Part shown: piece by piece, positions 43,051 through 54,822 of the stretch
How positions within the stretch are numbered: the first letter of the stretch is position 1
Layout: every line of letters starts with the position of its first letter
Assembly: GCA_037954665.1 (NCBI GenBank)
Contig: JBBMOL010000195.1
Location: 310,001 to 374,000, forward strand
Source of the DNA: Laguncularia racemosa
Taxonomy: Eukaryota > Streptophyta > Magnoliopsida > Myrtales > Combretaceae
Direction of reading: 5' to 3'
Length of the DNA: 64,000 bases
Translations under genes and position numbers: made by a program
The notes under the pieces: model-generated
Database searches by the model: none
The model's input: the letters and a program-made list of their open reading frames with translations, nothing else
Told to the model about the DNA's origin: nothing

Positions 43051-44320
43051 ATCACCATATGTGTTAGTGTCCTCATCTTCATTGAAATAATTTATAGTGG
43101 CTTTAATGCCATGAGATTACTCAACCACGTTAGCCTCATCCTCACTATGAACCTCTATTCCTAGCATTTTTCCCTTGAGGACCTTGATCTGCTTATTAAG
43201 GCATTGCATTGCTATGTGCCTAAAGTTGAGGCATTTGATGCTTCGATTAGAGCTTCCAGCTGCCTTTGGGTATGGCTTTGGATTTGAAGTTTCCTTTCCT
43301 TTTGGGTCATTCTTAGGCTCCACACATTTACTAGTACTAGGTTTGTGCTTATCAGATTCTTTGATTAATACATCTCTCTCTAATCTTCTATCATTAGTGA
43401 TTGAATTTCTAGAAGGTGGGGTAGATTGAGGTGGAGTCGCTTGATAAGAATTATCTCTTCTCTAGCATTCTACCTTTTGGGCTAATTGGATGGCTTCATC
43501 TAGGTTTTCTATCCTTTGCAGCTCTAATATGCATGTGATCTCATATTTTAACCTAAAAACAAACTGCCCAATAGTCTAGTATTTAGGTTGTTGTACCTTG
43601 CTTCTAATCTTTGGAATTTTAAATTCTTAGATGTATTGTCCACACTCATCTCTCCTTACTTAGGGGCTTGCAACTTTTTAAATATTTCCTTGAGGTAATA
43701 ATCAAGGACAAATCTCTTTCACATTATAGCTTTCATCTCTCTCCATCTTTTGATTTCTCCTTCACCATTCCTCTTATGAATAGCCATAAGATTTTTCCAT
43801 TAGAGAGCAGCATAACCTATAAATTCAAGAGTCGCCAGTCGTATCTTAGTTATGTCATCATAGTCATGACACTCAAATAGCTTCTTAACCCTATCCTCCT
43901 AGTTAAGATAAGCATCGATAAAGTTACTACCAGTGAAGCATGACATTTTTCGCTTCATAGTTTCAACTCCTCTTGGTTGCCAAGCTCTTTTACCCCCATG
44001 TCCTCTTACATAGTTATCTCCTTTTCCTTCAACATAGGGATCTTTCTCTTCTTGCATATGGTACCTACCATGAAGTCTATGTTCTCTTCCTCCTTGCCCA
44101 TATTGTTTAAGCGGATTAGCTCATTCTATGATTGGGACCTCATGGACGGCTTGGACTTAGGTAAGATGTTGAATGGTAATGGTTAGGTTATTGATAACAT
44201 TAGATAGTTCTTGGACTTGCTACTCAATGGTCTTAGTGGATTGGTTCTTAGTCCATGAATCCTATGGACATTACTTTCATCATTAGGGTTTAACGTTCCA
44301 TGTATACTATCATTTGACAT
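43051..44320 (-). pseudogene. gag: F Gag
   Basis: Starts MSNDSIHGTLNPND at 44320. Weak Gag blocks (GVKELGNQEE, KCHASLVVTLSMLILT.RIGLR) and a decayed zinc knuckle SIKCLNFRHIAMQCLNK near 43205-43245, in which the second Cys is lost (LNF for FKC). Numerous frameshifts and stops. Confidence 0.7.
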
Positions 44321-44752
44321 AGTGTTTGAGGTGAGATGGGACGTTGATAGTGTGGTAAAGTATTTAAGGTAAAATGGATTTATGGTGAGAGAGTGTTTAG
44401 AATAGGCTTTGGATATTGTCTAATGTATAAGTGGGTGTAAGGAGGCCCAGGTTAAGTGTTTATGGCTGAGAATGAGCTTAGAGTATTTGGGAAAAGTTTA
44501 GGGTTCAAGTGTTCTTTGGGAAATTTAGTTGAGCACTTGGTGGCTTAACTCACAAGAACTTCATAGAACATGTGCAACACCATTACACCCACTTTTTCTT
44601 TACATAATACACCCTAATTGACTACTAACAACAATTCACAACACAACACAATACAACTATACAATACTCAATCACACAACACTACATGTTACACACTTAA
44701 AAAACATAACTTTAACTTCTCATTGCTGAACTTGTGCTTTGATTAATAAATA

Positions 44753-45536
44753 TGATGTGCTTAGGGAGACAACCACTATGACACCAATTAACAATGCAAC
44801 TTGAAACTAACAATGAAATCTTAAATTCCACGTGGAATTAGGGTTTGGAATCTAGAGATGAATGGATACTTTTAGATTTGACACACCAATATTACCCACT
44901 TGCTTAATCGATTTAGGGACGTGACCAACATAAGAATCAAATAAGTACACTCGCCATAATCCAAGGATTGATAAGAATATGGAAAGAAAGTGTTTCGACT
45001 CAAGAAATTGTATTCTATTGAATAATATTAGAATAATGTTGAGTACATCGTTTATGACATGAAAATGACAAAATGGTAAATAATATGAAAGAAAAATAAG
45101 TGAGATGTACTGGTACACAATTGCCAACATGAGCATGTTGGTCACCATGTATCTCACTTGGAACAAAACATTAGCGAAACATGCCCATGTGAAGGTTGTG
45201 TAGGGGGTATATGGTTAGAAATTCGTTTCATCTTAGACTTGGTAACTTTAGGGGGTTTATACATTGAAGAACATGGCCATATTCTAGAGTATGTACCCCT
45301 TTTTGTCAAGCCTCCTTACTTTCTAGTCCTAACCTTGTAGTACAACTTGGGAATCCAACATCAAACCTTGAATACCACATTAATGAAGTCTTATTGAGGC
45401 TTAAACTATGTAGTTAAAATGTTTTAACAAATAAACCTCTTCAAAATTGGGCTAGTCACAAATGAACCTTAATATTATGTTCTGAAGTCCTCTTACTTTA
45501 GCTCTAGTAATGGGACTTAAGGTTTGATTCTAGTCA
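44753..45536 (-). repeat. 5' LTR of F
   Basis: TGACTAGAATC ... CTAAGCACATCA on the minus strand. The adjoining primer site is badly decayed (TTAATCAAAGC near 44735-44745). Confidence 0.85.
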
Positions 45537-45541
45537 CCTTC

Positions 45542-46400
45542 ATTTGTTGGTTCTATCAAATCCTTAAGAATTTTATTCACTTCAAGATCTAATGAACCTT
45601 TAGTTTAAAAAATGATAGTCTCTTTAGTATCTTTATTTCCTTGTTCAGCTTTAGATAATCTATCTTGTTGATTAGAGATTAGTGAAGCTTCATCATTAAG
45701 CTCATCTCTTTTGATTTCATGAACAAAATTTACATTAATTGATTCTTCAATCTCTTTTAGTGTTTTATTGGAAACGCGATAAGCTTTGTTGTTGAGTGAA
45801 TATTCAAGAAAGATTGCTTCATCTACTCTTTGTTCAAAAGGCTTTCTTTTCAAAACTCAAAAGTATGGTACCATTGGCTTTCTACCCTTGAAAAGTTCAT
45901 AAGGTGTTTTGTTTGTTAGGGGCCTTATATAAACTCTATTAATGATATGGTACGCTACAAAAACGGCTTCTATTGAAACATAGTTTGCTACATTGCTTTC
46001 AGTTAACAAGGTACAAGTAATCTTTTGTATGGTTTTTTTTTTTTATATTTAATAACTCCATTTTGCAACAAAGTATAAGGTGCTAAAAAGTTATGAGTAA
46101 TGACATTCTCTTTATGGTTGTAAAATCACGGTTTTTAAATTCCCTTCCGTGATAAGTTCTTAAACTAATTATAGTACATTTTTCATTTTGAATCCTCTTT
46201 GCAAAACTTTCAAAATATTTGAATGCATCACTCTTGTGACATAGAAACAAAATCTATATTTATCTTAAAAAATCAATGACTATAATGAGGCTATATTTGC
46301 TTTTATCAAGACTAAGTGTTCAAGTAGAACCAAATAGATCCATAAGTAGAAATTCTAATGGAGATTTTGTAGAAATCACAATTTGCTTTTATGAAAAATT
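45542..46400 (-). pseudogene. pol: Ty1/copia integrase C-terminal part of G
   Basis: In mixed frames: TISREGI / ITHNFLAPYTLLQNGV (core end), YIRPLTNKTPYELFKGRKPMVPYF, then an 82-codon open piece (45853-45605) with KRKPFEQRVDEAIFLEYSLNNKAYRVSNKTLKEIEESINVNF, the region ahead of RT in copia Pol. Matches the copia pattern KPSYFRVFGC..GIFLGYS..SKAYRV. Stops in most frames upstream. Confidence 0.8.
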
Positions 46401-46979
46401 GAAATTATTTTATTTTTGGATGAAGAAGCATAATGAATATCTTCCTTGATATTCAATCTAGGCAGACCATTTACAAGATTATTCTTTGATAATTTCTCAA
46501 GCTAATTGAAATTGACATGTTTTAGCTTCTAATTCCAAAGAAAAACATTGTCACTGATTGATAGAAAACGATATTCATTTTAATGCCAAAAGGTTTAACT
46601 TTATAAACAATTCCCTTTAGGAATCCTTCAAAAAGCTTAATTTTTCTATCTTTATCGAAAGCTAGACATTTATCCTTTTCAAAAATGATTTTAAATCCTT
46701 TATTACATAATTAACTTATACTTAACAGAGTATGTTGTAAAGCTTAAAAAGATAGAATTTTTTATAGAGTGGGGAGATATCTCGTTGGTACCATAACCAA
46801 TGATCTTTCTTTTACTATTATTAACAAAGGTTACAAACCTTTTTTCTTTCAAAACTAGATTTGTAAATAGAGAAGTATCTTTAGTTATGTGACATGGGTA
46901 TTCGCTATCAAGATACTATGTTCAAAATTTGATGAATCAAGATGTTGACTTGAAAGAAGCATATGAAACTTTGTTATTT

Positions 46980-48107
46980 TTATTAAACTTATTAAACATG
47001 ATGTTAAGGGATTGTGAAAGATTCTCAACATGAGCTTTTAGATTTTTTATTTCTTCTTTTAAAACTAATTTTTTGTTTTAAAAAGCTTCTTTATCAATGT
47101 GTAAATTCTCATTTTTCAATTTTTAAATCATTAATCTCTTTAGATAATGCTTCCTTTTCAACTTTTATTGTCTTGTCTTCATTATCAAGTCTTGCTATCT
47201 TTACCTTGGATTTTGAAAGAGCATCTAGTAATTTTGCATATATATCCTTCAAATATTGATTTAGAATCTAGATTAGAGAGTACTTTAGTGTTAGCCATTA
47301 AACATAGGTTGACTTCCTCCTCATCCTTCTCTACCTCTTCTCTTTCATCTTTTGATTTGTCTAAGTTGCTCTTGGTAGCCATTAGAGACCATTGGTTCTT
47401 CCTCTTGTATTTGTCTAACTTCTTTGTAAGCACTATACATTTGTACTTGATATGTCTAGGCTTCATGAATTCATTGCAAACAAGATCCTTCTTTTCTTTC
47501 TTCATTTCATCCCTTTCTTTGTTGCATTTCCCTTATCATTTTTGTTAGATCTTTTATTATTAATTGGTTTCTTACCTCATTTCCTTAGCAATTTATTCAA
47601 TTATTGAGCCAACAAGTTGACTTCTTCATCATTGTTGATCTAATCCTCACCAGAATCCTCTTCAACTTCCTTTACTCTAAAGGATTATTTTGTTTTTTCT
47701 TTCACTATTTTCTACTTGAAGCACACCAGTCTCATAAGCCATTTGTTTGCTTCTAAGTTGACTAAGTGTGAGCTCATTCATGTCACAAGCCTTTTCGATA
47801 GTTGTTTTCTTTGGATTCTAAGCCTTAGGTAAAATCCTTAACATTTTCTAAACTAGATCTTTATCATTTATTTGCTTGCCAAGAGAATCTAATTCATTAG
47901 TTATTGAAGTAAAACGTCCAAAGGTATCATTTATTTCTTCATTAGATTATACTTGGAAGAGTTCATATTGTTGCTTAAGAGTGTTGATCCTTGTATCTTT
48001 GATGGTGTCAATTCCTTTGTTTGTTTTTCATTGTGAATCTTGGATATTCTTTGTTGATTTACATGAAGAAATTAAATAAAATTCAAAAGGTACAATAGTA
48101 TTAATTA
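46980..48107 (-). pseudogene. gag: Ty1/copia Gag of G
   Basis: A 106-codon open piece (47505-47185) has CNEFMKPRHIKYKCIVLTKK, a decayed CCHC knuckle (spacing kept, second Cys replaced), then NQWSLMATKSNLDKSKDEREEVEKDEEEVNLCLMA, a pattern found after the Gag knuckle in SIRE-type copia elements. Upstream pieces near 47700-48050 carry LRSKQMAYETGVLQ-like and ILPKAWNPKKT-like Gag words. Broken by stops. Confidence 0.7.
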
Positions 48108-48112
48108 ATAGA

Positions 48113-49290
48113 TGATCGGAATCTTCCCGGATCTCTTGATGGATAGGAAACTTGATTTGGGTGATGATCTAAATCACTCATATGCATACATGTTTTTCTT
48201 TTTCTAATAAACATTTAAATGATAATTTAGTAGGTACAACGATCTTTCTTCACGGGATGCCAAATGAACTTCACTGTTAGTCAATTAGGGACATCATCAG
48301 ATTCTCATCCAATGGCCTACTGTGATCAACAATGACTCGACGAATCAACTCTTTGAAGATTATTATGTTTTGTACTTGTAATTTATTTCTTTGGACCATT
48401 TATTTTGTACGTTTTTAGGAAATTTTATTTGGTTGTATCTTTGTGTTTTAGGACCGGCCACCCTTTAGTGGCATAGTTGTAATTTTCTAGTCATTTTAAC
48501 CCTAAAAAGAGCAAGTATAAATATTTGCTTAAGTAGGGTTTTGGGGAGGGAGAATACACTTACCATTGCTGCAAATTTTCATGAGATTAAGGTTTGTCCT
48601 AAGATTTCATAAGGATTCTTATCAATTTCAATCCATTGGAATTGTGGCGAGTTGCAACCTAGTGAATTATGAGTAATATCAATTCTTAAGTTGATTTCCT
48701 TTTCATAACTAGTGTGTCATATTTGGTGTTGACTAGGGTTGGTTCTTTTTCTGATTTTTTGTGTCAATTGTAGGTCCAATTCTATCCATATATTGTTATC
48801 AATTTAATTGGAATTATCTCTTTGATATTACCTTATAATTGTCTTTCATCATTTGCATGGAGTTCCTTTGTTGATTCATAGTTCATGACCATTTTGTGTT
48901 GTTGGTGATTTGGAATCTCATTTGATCTTATGTGGTGTGCTTAATTCCATTGAGTACAATATCATTTGGTATTAAGATTGATTAACCAACAAATTGGATT
49001 ACAAAAGCAATTTTAGGGTTCATGCATATTTGAAGGTTGATCCGGTTTTGGATTTGATTGGGAATTGTTCCATTTGTTTGATTACATATGCTTCAACTTG
49101 GTTTTAAGCATACCATCTTTTGGTATTAGAGCTTACCATACTTGAATATTCAATCTTGATCACATCCTTGTTGTGAAATTGGTTTATAAGAATTGAGGAT
49201 TTACACAATTGGAGGACTAGTTGTATTGCCATTATGTAATTGGTCTTTCAATTAGATTTTGTGTGCTTAAACTCACTTTTAAGCACATCA
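48113..49290 (+). mobile_element. Solo LTR H (C/D family) with internal primer site, TSD ATAGA
   Basis: TGATCGGAATCTTCCCGG ... TTTTAAGCACATCA flanked by ATAGA at 48108-48112 and 49291-49295. It contains the family's GGACCGGCCACCCTTTAGTG and AGCAAGTATAAATATTTGC blocks. An old LTR end followed by TGGTATTAGAGC (49121-49132) lies 175 bases before the present end. Inserted in the leader/gag region of G. Confidence 0.85.
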
Positions 49291-49536
49291 ATAGATTCTT
49301 AGCTTTTGAATTTGTCTCAACTTTCTTCTTATCATTGTTATATAATAATATGGGTTCCTTAATTTCAATGTCTCCATTTGCTATGATGTCCCATGATTGG
49401 TAGTTTATAGTCTTGCTGAATGTCTCAATCCTGAATTTTCAATAAGGAAAATTATTTCCATCTAAATAAGTTACCTTTCTAGTTTGAACTGTAAGATTAT
49501 TTGCCATTGATCTTTTAACTTAATGAATATTAAGCT

Positions 49537-49551
49537 AAGCTCCGATATCAA
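49537..49551 (-). other. Primer binding site of G
   Basis: On the minus strand TTGATATCGGAGCTT, a mutated form of the tRNA-iMet complement (TGGTATCAGAGC), right after the LTR end. Confidence 0.7.
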
Positions 49552-49552
49552 T

Positions 49553-50947
49553 TGTTGGTCCTAGTGAATAATCAAGAAGGGGGGCTTGAACTGATTGTTA
49601 TGAAATTAAATATTTCTTAAAAATACAACCCTTCTTAATTATTCAATGATGAAACTTATCATATTAACCTAAGTGTTATCAAAGTTGTGAGAGAAAGCAC
49701 AATATAAATGAGTTATAAATAAAGTGGAATATGTAGGAAATCAAAAGAGATAGAGAGATTAGACACAATTTATGGAGGTTCCTTCTTATGAGCTAATCCT
49801 CTCTTCTAGCATTGTATGCTATGGAACCAATCTCTCCACACTAACGTGTTCTACTATTTGAAATAAATCAATATGAGTTGCCACAAATTATTGGTTCTAA
49901 CTTTACCTTACCTCCTTAATCCTTGCCACAGGAATAATACAAGTCTACAAAATCTCCTCACTATTCCTTCAAATAATCACCCACTAATGTTTAAAGAATT
50001 TAGCCACTCTATTTTAGGATTACAATATTTTCCACTACATTTTCGTACCACGTCTCTAAAAAATATTAAAAATACTCTTTAGCACAATTCTCTTTTTGCT
50101 GTACCAATTCTTATCATGTACAAGTTGTATATTTTCTTCTTCTATACCTTTTTGTTGCAAAAAAAGAATAGTTTATTTAAACTAAATTTCAATGGTCAAT
50201 TTTAGATTATTGATGTAAAATCCTTGATTGTAGCCTTATTAAATCTGTCTTTAATTCTTCCATCTTCTCTTAGCATAAGTTGATAATATGCATCCTATGT
50301 CTTACTCCTTTGGCATATAACAAGAAACATTGGTTGTGATTATTACTAGGTGTATCAATTGTTGATAATTATTCTGTAATCTTTCCTTTAATATCCTTAA
50401 AGTAATGATTTACTTTCCTTCATGATTCATATTTTGATCTTTTGACTAATCTTCATGAAATAGAAATTCCTATGATATTTAAATCCAAATTTACTAGAAC
50501 AGGTCAAATATATTACCTAAATATATTCATTTAGTTGACGTAGGTTTTGAAAAACTTATAACTTGTATATATATATATTTTGATCAACACTTGAATAATC
50601 AATCCTTGCTTATACTCAGAATTGATACTTTGTGCAAGTTCTAAGAGTCTAATTCTAATGATGTAGACCAATTCTTCTCTTTTCGATCCATTCCTCCTAA
50701 ATTGCTTAGTTTTTGCATTAGACTAGGTTCTGATACCTTCTATTGAATTCATTCTTTAGTGCAAGTTCTAATGATTTTTGAAATGTTCTGATTTCCATTC
50801 TAATCTATTTTCCAATTTTTACTGTGATCCTGATGGTATGTTCTGATTTATATGGCTTCCTATAAGATCAATCAACTTAGATTTCTCTTAATATTACTCC
50901 TAATAAATTCAAATTCATCCTTGGCATGCTTGTTTCCAAAGCATATT
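49553..50947 (-). repeat. 5' LTR of copia element G, truncated
   Basis: Plus-strand start TGTTGGTCCTAGTGAATAATC is the inverted LTR end. About 1.4 kb to where Athila element I begins. The LTR start (minus) may lie beyond 50947. AT-rich, no ORF. Confidence 0.65.
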
Positions 50948-52374
50948 TGATAAGTGTTATAAAACACTTATTAATTGTTAATTTTTATATAGTTTTTTGT
51001 TTAATCACTAAGCATTTTGAATGGATATTACACTTAATTAGTTTCTATTTTTATTTTAGGTCTTTAAAATGTAACTTTGGATAAAATGAAGCAAAGTCAT
51101 GTAATTTGCACAAATGACAAAGTTATGAAATGGCAATGGCTAGCACAGTCTCTAGCATGATCGTGTTAAAAATCGTGTCAAGCATAACATAGAAAAGGCT
51201 TGAAGGAAACTTGTGTCGAAGGACATGCAAAGGTACATGGGCATTGACACGCCCATGTTGAAGGCCATGATGAGGCTTATTTTTAAGATTTTTCAAGAAA
51301 ATTCATAACAAGAGTTCCATGAGTATTTGCATGATTGTGATATAACCGTGTCACATGATGAAGCAACTTTCTAAATCAAACCTAGGAGTTGAATATTACC
51401 TTCCTAAAGTGTGATTATTTCAGAAATTTCAATTTCCTTCTTTTAAAGCCAAGTTTCCTAATTCAAGAAGAGGCAAATTCCTATCTATTGAGGCTAATTT
51501 TCCTCATTTATCAAGATTTTGATTTTACTCTAGAAAACTACAACTTTCCTAGACAAGAGGTGTTTGTTTAGTACAAATAGGGGTAGAGTTCAAGGCTTTA
51601 GACATAGAATTTTTAAAGTAGCCATAGAATTTTATTATTATTGTTGATGTTTTTCTTTATGCACTATTTTTATATTTTTTTTCTTTTAATTTCAATGTGA
51701 TGCTGGATTAATTTTCAATTGTACTCGAGTACGATGAATCCTAAAATGAACATGTAATTGCTGGTTTATTATTCAATGAAGTTATTGATATTCTTGTGAT
51801 CTAATTATGTGTGCTTTATTGTTTTGAAATTAATATTGTTGGTATGTTAGTTTGAAGAATGATTTCATATATAAAGATAGAGAGATTCTATGTTTGAATA
51901 AATCTAACATAATTGGAAGGGGTTACATGCAATCTTGAAGATAAGATGATGTAAATATTTCAAATTAGGGTCAAAGCTAATAGTGGAATTCACAAAATGA
52001 AAGTAATGCGATTCTAGGGGGTTTAATTAGGAAGAGATTTAGTTAATCAACCTAAGGTTAAGAATTAGTAGACTTGAGAGGGCTATTAGTTCAATTTTAG
52101 GAATTTCTAGGCTCCAGGAATTTCTAGGCTCCAAGAATATAATAATGGAATCGAATGATAATTAATTGATTACACTAGTAATTTTAGATTGTTGTTTTCT
52201 TAATTTACTCACTAAGTTTTCTCATTCAATTTTGATGATTAGACAATAGGAGAAAAGGTTAATACTAGTAGTCATAGTCTTTATGGTACTGACACCGATA
52301 TTAATATCTAGTATATTATAAAATCGATAGGTGCACTTGCTTATAGATCTAAGATAGATGATAGATTGACATCA
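50948..52374 (+). repeat. 5' LTR of Athila element I
   Basis: TGATAAGTGTTATAAAACAC ... ATTGACATCA, 1427 bp. Contains ATGGGCATTGACACGCCCATGT palindromic words near 51240-51270. The flanking ATATT at 50943-50947 is a possible target duplication whose partner is not in view. Confidence 0.85.
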
Positions 52375-52380
52375 AGTTTT

Positions 52381-52398
52381 TGGCACCGTTGTCGGGGA
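52381..52398 (+). other. Primer binding site of I (tRNA-Asp type)
   Basis: TGGCACCGTTGTCGGGGA, two mismatches from the complement of plant tRNA-Asp (TGGCGCCGTTGCCGGGGA), the known primer for Athila/Tat elements. Confidence 0.9.
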
Positions 52399-52580
52399 CT
52401 GGGATATTAGGAACATCTATCTTATTAATCTAATCATTATTTCCTTTATTGTTTACTTTTCATATTTTCTAATTTTTGTTCTTAGTTTGCTTATGCTTAG
52501 GGGACATCATAGAGCAAATTAGAGATATTGGGTCCAATTGGGTTCTTGCTAAAAAATCTAATGATAATTAATCCATAAAC

Positions 52581-54060
52581 ATGGACAATGAAGATGAAAG
52601 AATAAAGTTTGAATTTATAAGACCAACACTCACTAGAGTAGATTCGAGTGTTGTTTGGCCAGTGATTTTAGCCAACAATTTTGAAATTAAACTTAACATT
52701 ATATAGATAGTTCAGCAATTTATGTAATTTCATGGTTTGTAGGATAAATACTAGAATGCTCATATTGCAAGTTTCTTAGAGATTTGTGATACATTTAAAA
52801 TCAATAAGGCCATAGATGATGCGATCGGGTTAAGATTTTCCCTCTTCCTTAGAAATTGTTCGAAACAATGGTTGGACTCTCTTCCTAAAGGTTCAATCAC
52901 TACATAGGAGTAGATGGTAGAAAAGTTCTTGGCAAAATACTTCCTATTAGCAAAAATTGCAAAGCTATGAAATGACATTTCATCCTATGCTCAAATAGAG
53001 ACAAAAACATTATATGATACATGGGAGAGATACAAAGATCTACTGAAAAGGTGCCTGCACCACGGTTTTTCATTATAGATGCAAATCTACACTATTTTTT
53101 GGAGGGTTAAATAAAAACACCAGGTAGATGATTGATGCTATGGCTAGCGATACGTTAAATATAAAACACTTGAGGAGAGCTAAAATTTAATTGAAAATAT
53201 GGCCATAAATAGCTATTAGTGGAGTTCAACAAGAGTGAGACAACAATGGGTAGCAAGAGTTTATGATGTGGGTGTTGTTATTACACTAGCATCATAAGTT
53301 GAAGCATTGAGCAAGAAAATTGATGAAATGTTCATGGCACAACAATCAAGTTAAATAGATTCTTTTAATAATTTTAATGAACATGTTGATTTTGTAGGGA
53401 ACCTAAATAGGTAACAAAATAATCCTTACAGTAATACTTACAATCTGGGATAGAGGAATGACCCCAATTTTTCTTGGGGAAATTAATAAAGGACTATTCC
53501 ACTTAGGTTTCGATAACCACATCTACCACTAGAAAAGAAGTCAAATTTGGAAGATCATTTGACAAAATTCATTCATACCTCAAAAACCCACTTCTAAGCT
53601 ATAGAAGTCTCATTGAGGAATCAAGAAACTTCAATTCAAAACTTGGAAAATCAAATTAGGCAGATTGGAAAGATGATTTTTGAAAGGCCTCAAGGTACGT
53701 TGTTAGGAAACACTGAAACTAATCCCAAAGGATAGGTTAAAGCAATTACCTTGAGAAGTGGGAAAGAGTTGCAATTTGAACAAAAATCTAGTGAAAAGTA
53801 GGACGTGAAAAAATATGACAAGCAAGAGATGGATGTTGATAAAACTCTAAAAGTGAAGGAGTTTGTTCCAAAAATTCCTTACGATGCATGTCTAAAGAAA
53901 GAATGCTTGGATGAACCATATAGTAAGTTTTTAAAGCTTTTCAAACAGCTTCACATAAATTTATCTTTTGTTCAAGCTTTGTTGCAGATGTTGAAGTACG
54001 CAAATTTTTTAAAGGATTTACTTTCCAACAAATAGAAATTTGAGGAAGTATTAATGGTTA
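52581..54060 (+). pseudogene. gag: Athila Gag of I
   Basis: Starts MDNEDERIKFEFIRPTLTRV. In order: NNFEIKLNII, ASFLEICDTFKIN, DDAIGLRFSLFLRNCSKQWLDSLPKGSITT, FLAKYFLLAKIAKL, ETKTLYDTWERYKDLLKRCLHHG, then with frame loss the VEALSKKIDEMF block and QNPYSNTYN-like C-terminal words. A 76-codon open piece (53805-54035) has the typical FVPKIPYDACLKKE ... LKLFKQLHINLSFVQALLQM. Several stops. Confidence 0.85.
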
Positions 54061-54099
54061 CCCTCAATGAAGAATGCTTTGCAATCCTAGAAAATAAGT

Positions 54100-54583
54100 T
54101 GCTAAAGAAATTAAAAGATCGAGGGAGTTTTACTTTACCTTGTTGAATTTGTGATTTGTCTATAGAAAAAGCTTTGGCTAATTTAAGGCTAGTATAAATT
54201 TGATGCCATATAAATTATTCAAAAGACTAAGATTAAGAGAACCTAAACCAACTAGAATGAGTTTGCAAGTTGCTAATAGGTTTGTACAATTTCCTAGAGG
54301 CATAATTGAAGATGTGTTGGTAAAAGTAGGAACTTTTGTTTTTTCAATCGATTTCATAATTCTTGACATGGATGAAGACGTTGAAACACTTCTAATCCTA
54401 GGAAGACGCTTTTTAGGCACAGTTAGAGCAATCATTGATGTAGGAGATGAAAAATTAATATTGAGGGCTAACGAGGATGAATTAGTTTTTAAAGTTGTAG
54501 AAGCCATAAAACTCTCTCTTGCACAAGATGATATATGTTATTGTTTGGATAAAATTGGTTTTATTGTTTTTGAACATGTGTAG
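54100..54583 (+). pseudogene. pol: Athila protease of I
   Basis: A 127-codon open piece (54200-54583) reads MPYKLFKRLRLREPKPTRMSLQVANRF, PRGIIEDVLVKVGTFVFSIDFIILDMDED and LLILGRRFLGTVRAIIDVGDEKLILR. The active-site block just upstream, LCDLGAS in the lineage, has become LANLRLV with a stop, so the catalytic Asp is lost. Confidence 0.85.
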
Positions 54584-54822
54584 GAAATTTTTCATGGAGA
54601 TTCATTGGAGATTTTCTTGGCATAGGAAAAAGCGGATGATGGACTCATGCTATGACAAAAGCACTTTGAAGAAATTAATTAAAGCAAATAGGTGAGATTG
54701 GAACCGTCTATTGAAGAGCCTCCAATTGTAGAGCTAAAACAAGTAGCTAATTACCTAGAGTATACAGTCTTAGAAATAGATTCAATGCTTCTGGTAATTA
54801 TTACTTCAAATTTAAATTCTAT

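Larger units (their letters stand above)
39951..45536 (-). mobile_element. Element F: deleted Ty3/gypsy element, TSD CCTTT/CCTTC
   Basis: LTRs 39951-41513 (with a nested solo LTR) and 44753-45536, flanked by CCTTT at 39946-39950 and CCTTC at 45537-45541, one mismatch. The interior (minus) has a decayed primer site, gag and part of protease, then about 1 kb of non-coding DNA with only a trace of the pol tail next to the 3' LTR. RT, RNase H and integrase are missing. Related to C/D/E by LTR ends and the Gag start MSNDS. Confidence 0.8.
39130..50947 (-). mobile_element. Element G: degenerate Ty1/copia (SIRE-like) element, interrupted
   Basis: Read on the minus strand: 5' LTR (50947-49553), primer site, gag (to about 46980), integrase (46400-45542), then RT (39850-39180). 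F (39951-45536) and solo LTR H (48113-49290) are later insertions. The 3' part after RT and the 3' LTR are absent. RNase H is not seen. Domain order gag-integrase-RT is that of Ty1/copia. LTR type (ends GGACCAACA on the minus strand, AAGAAGGGGGG near its end) and the Gag motifs fit the SIRE/Maximus lineage. Confidence 0.75.
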
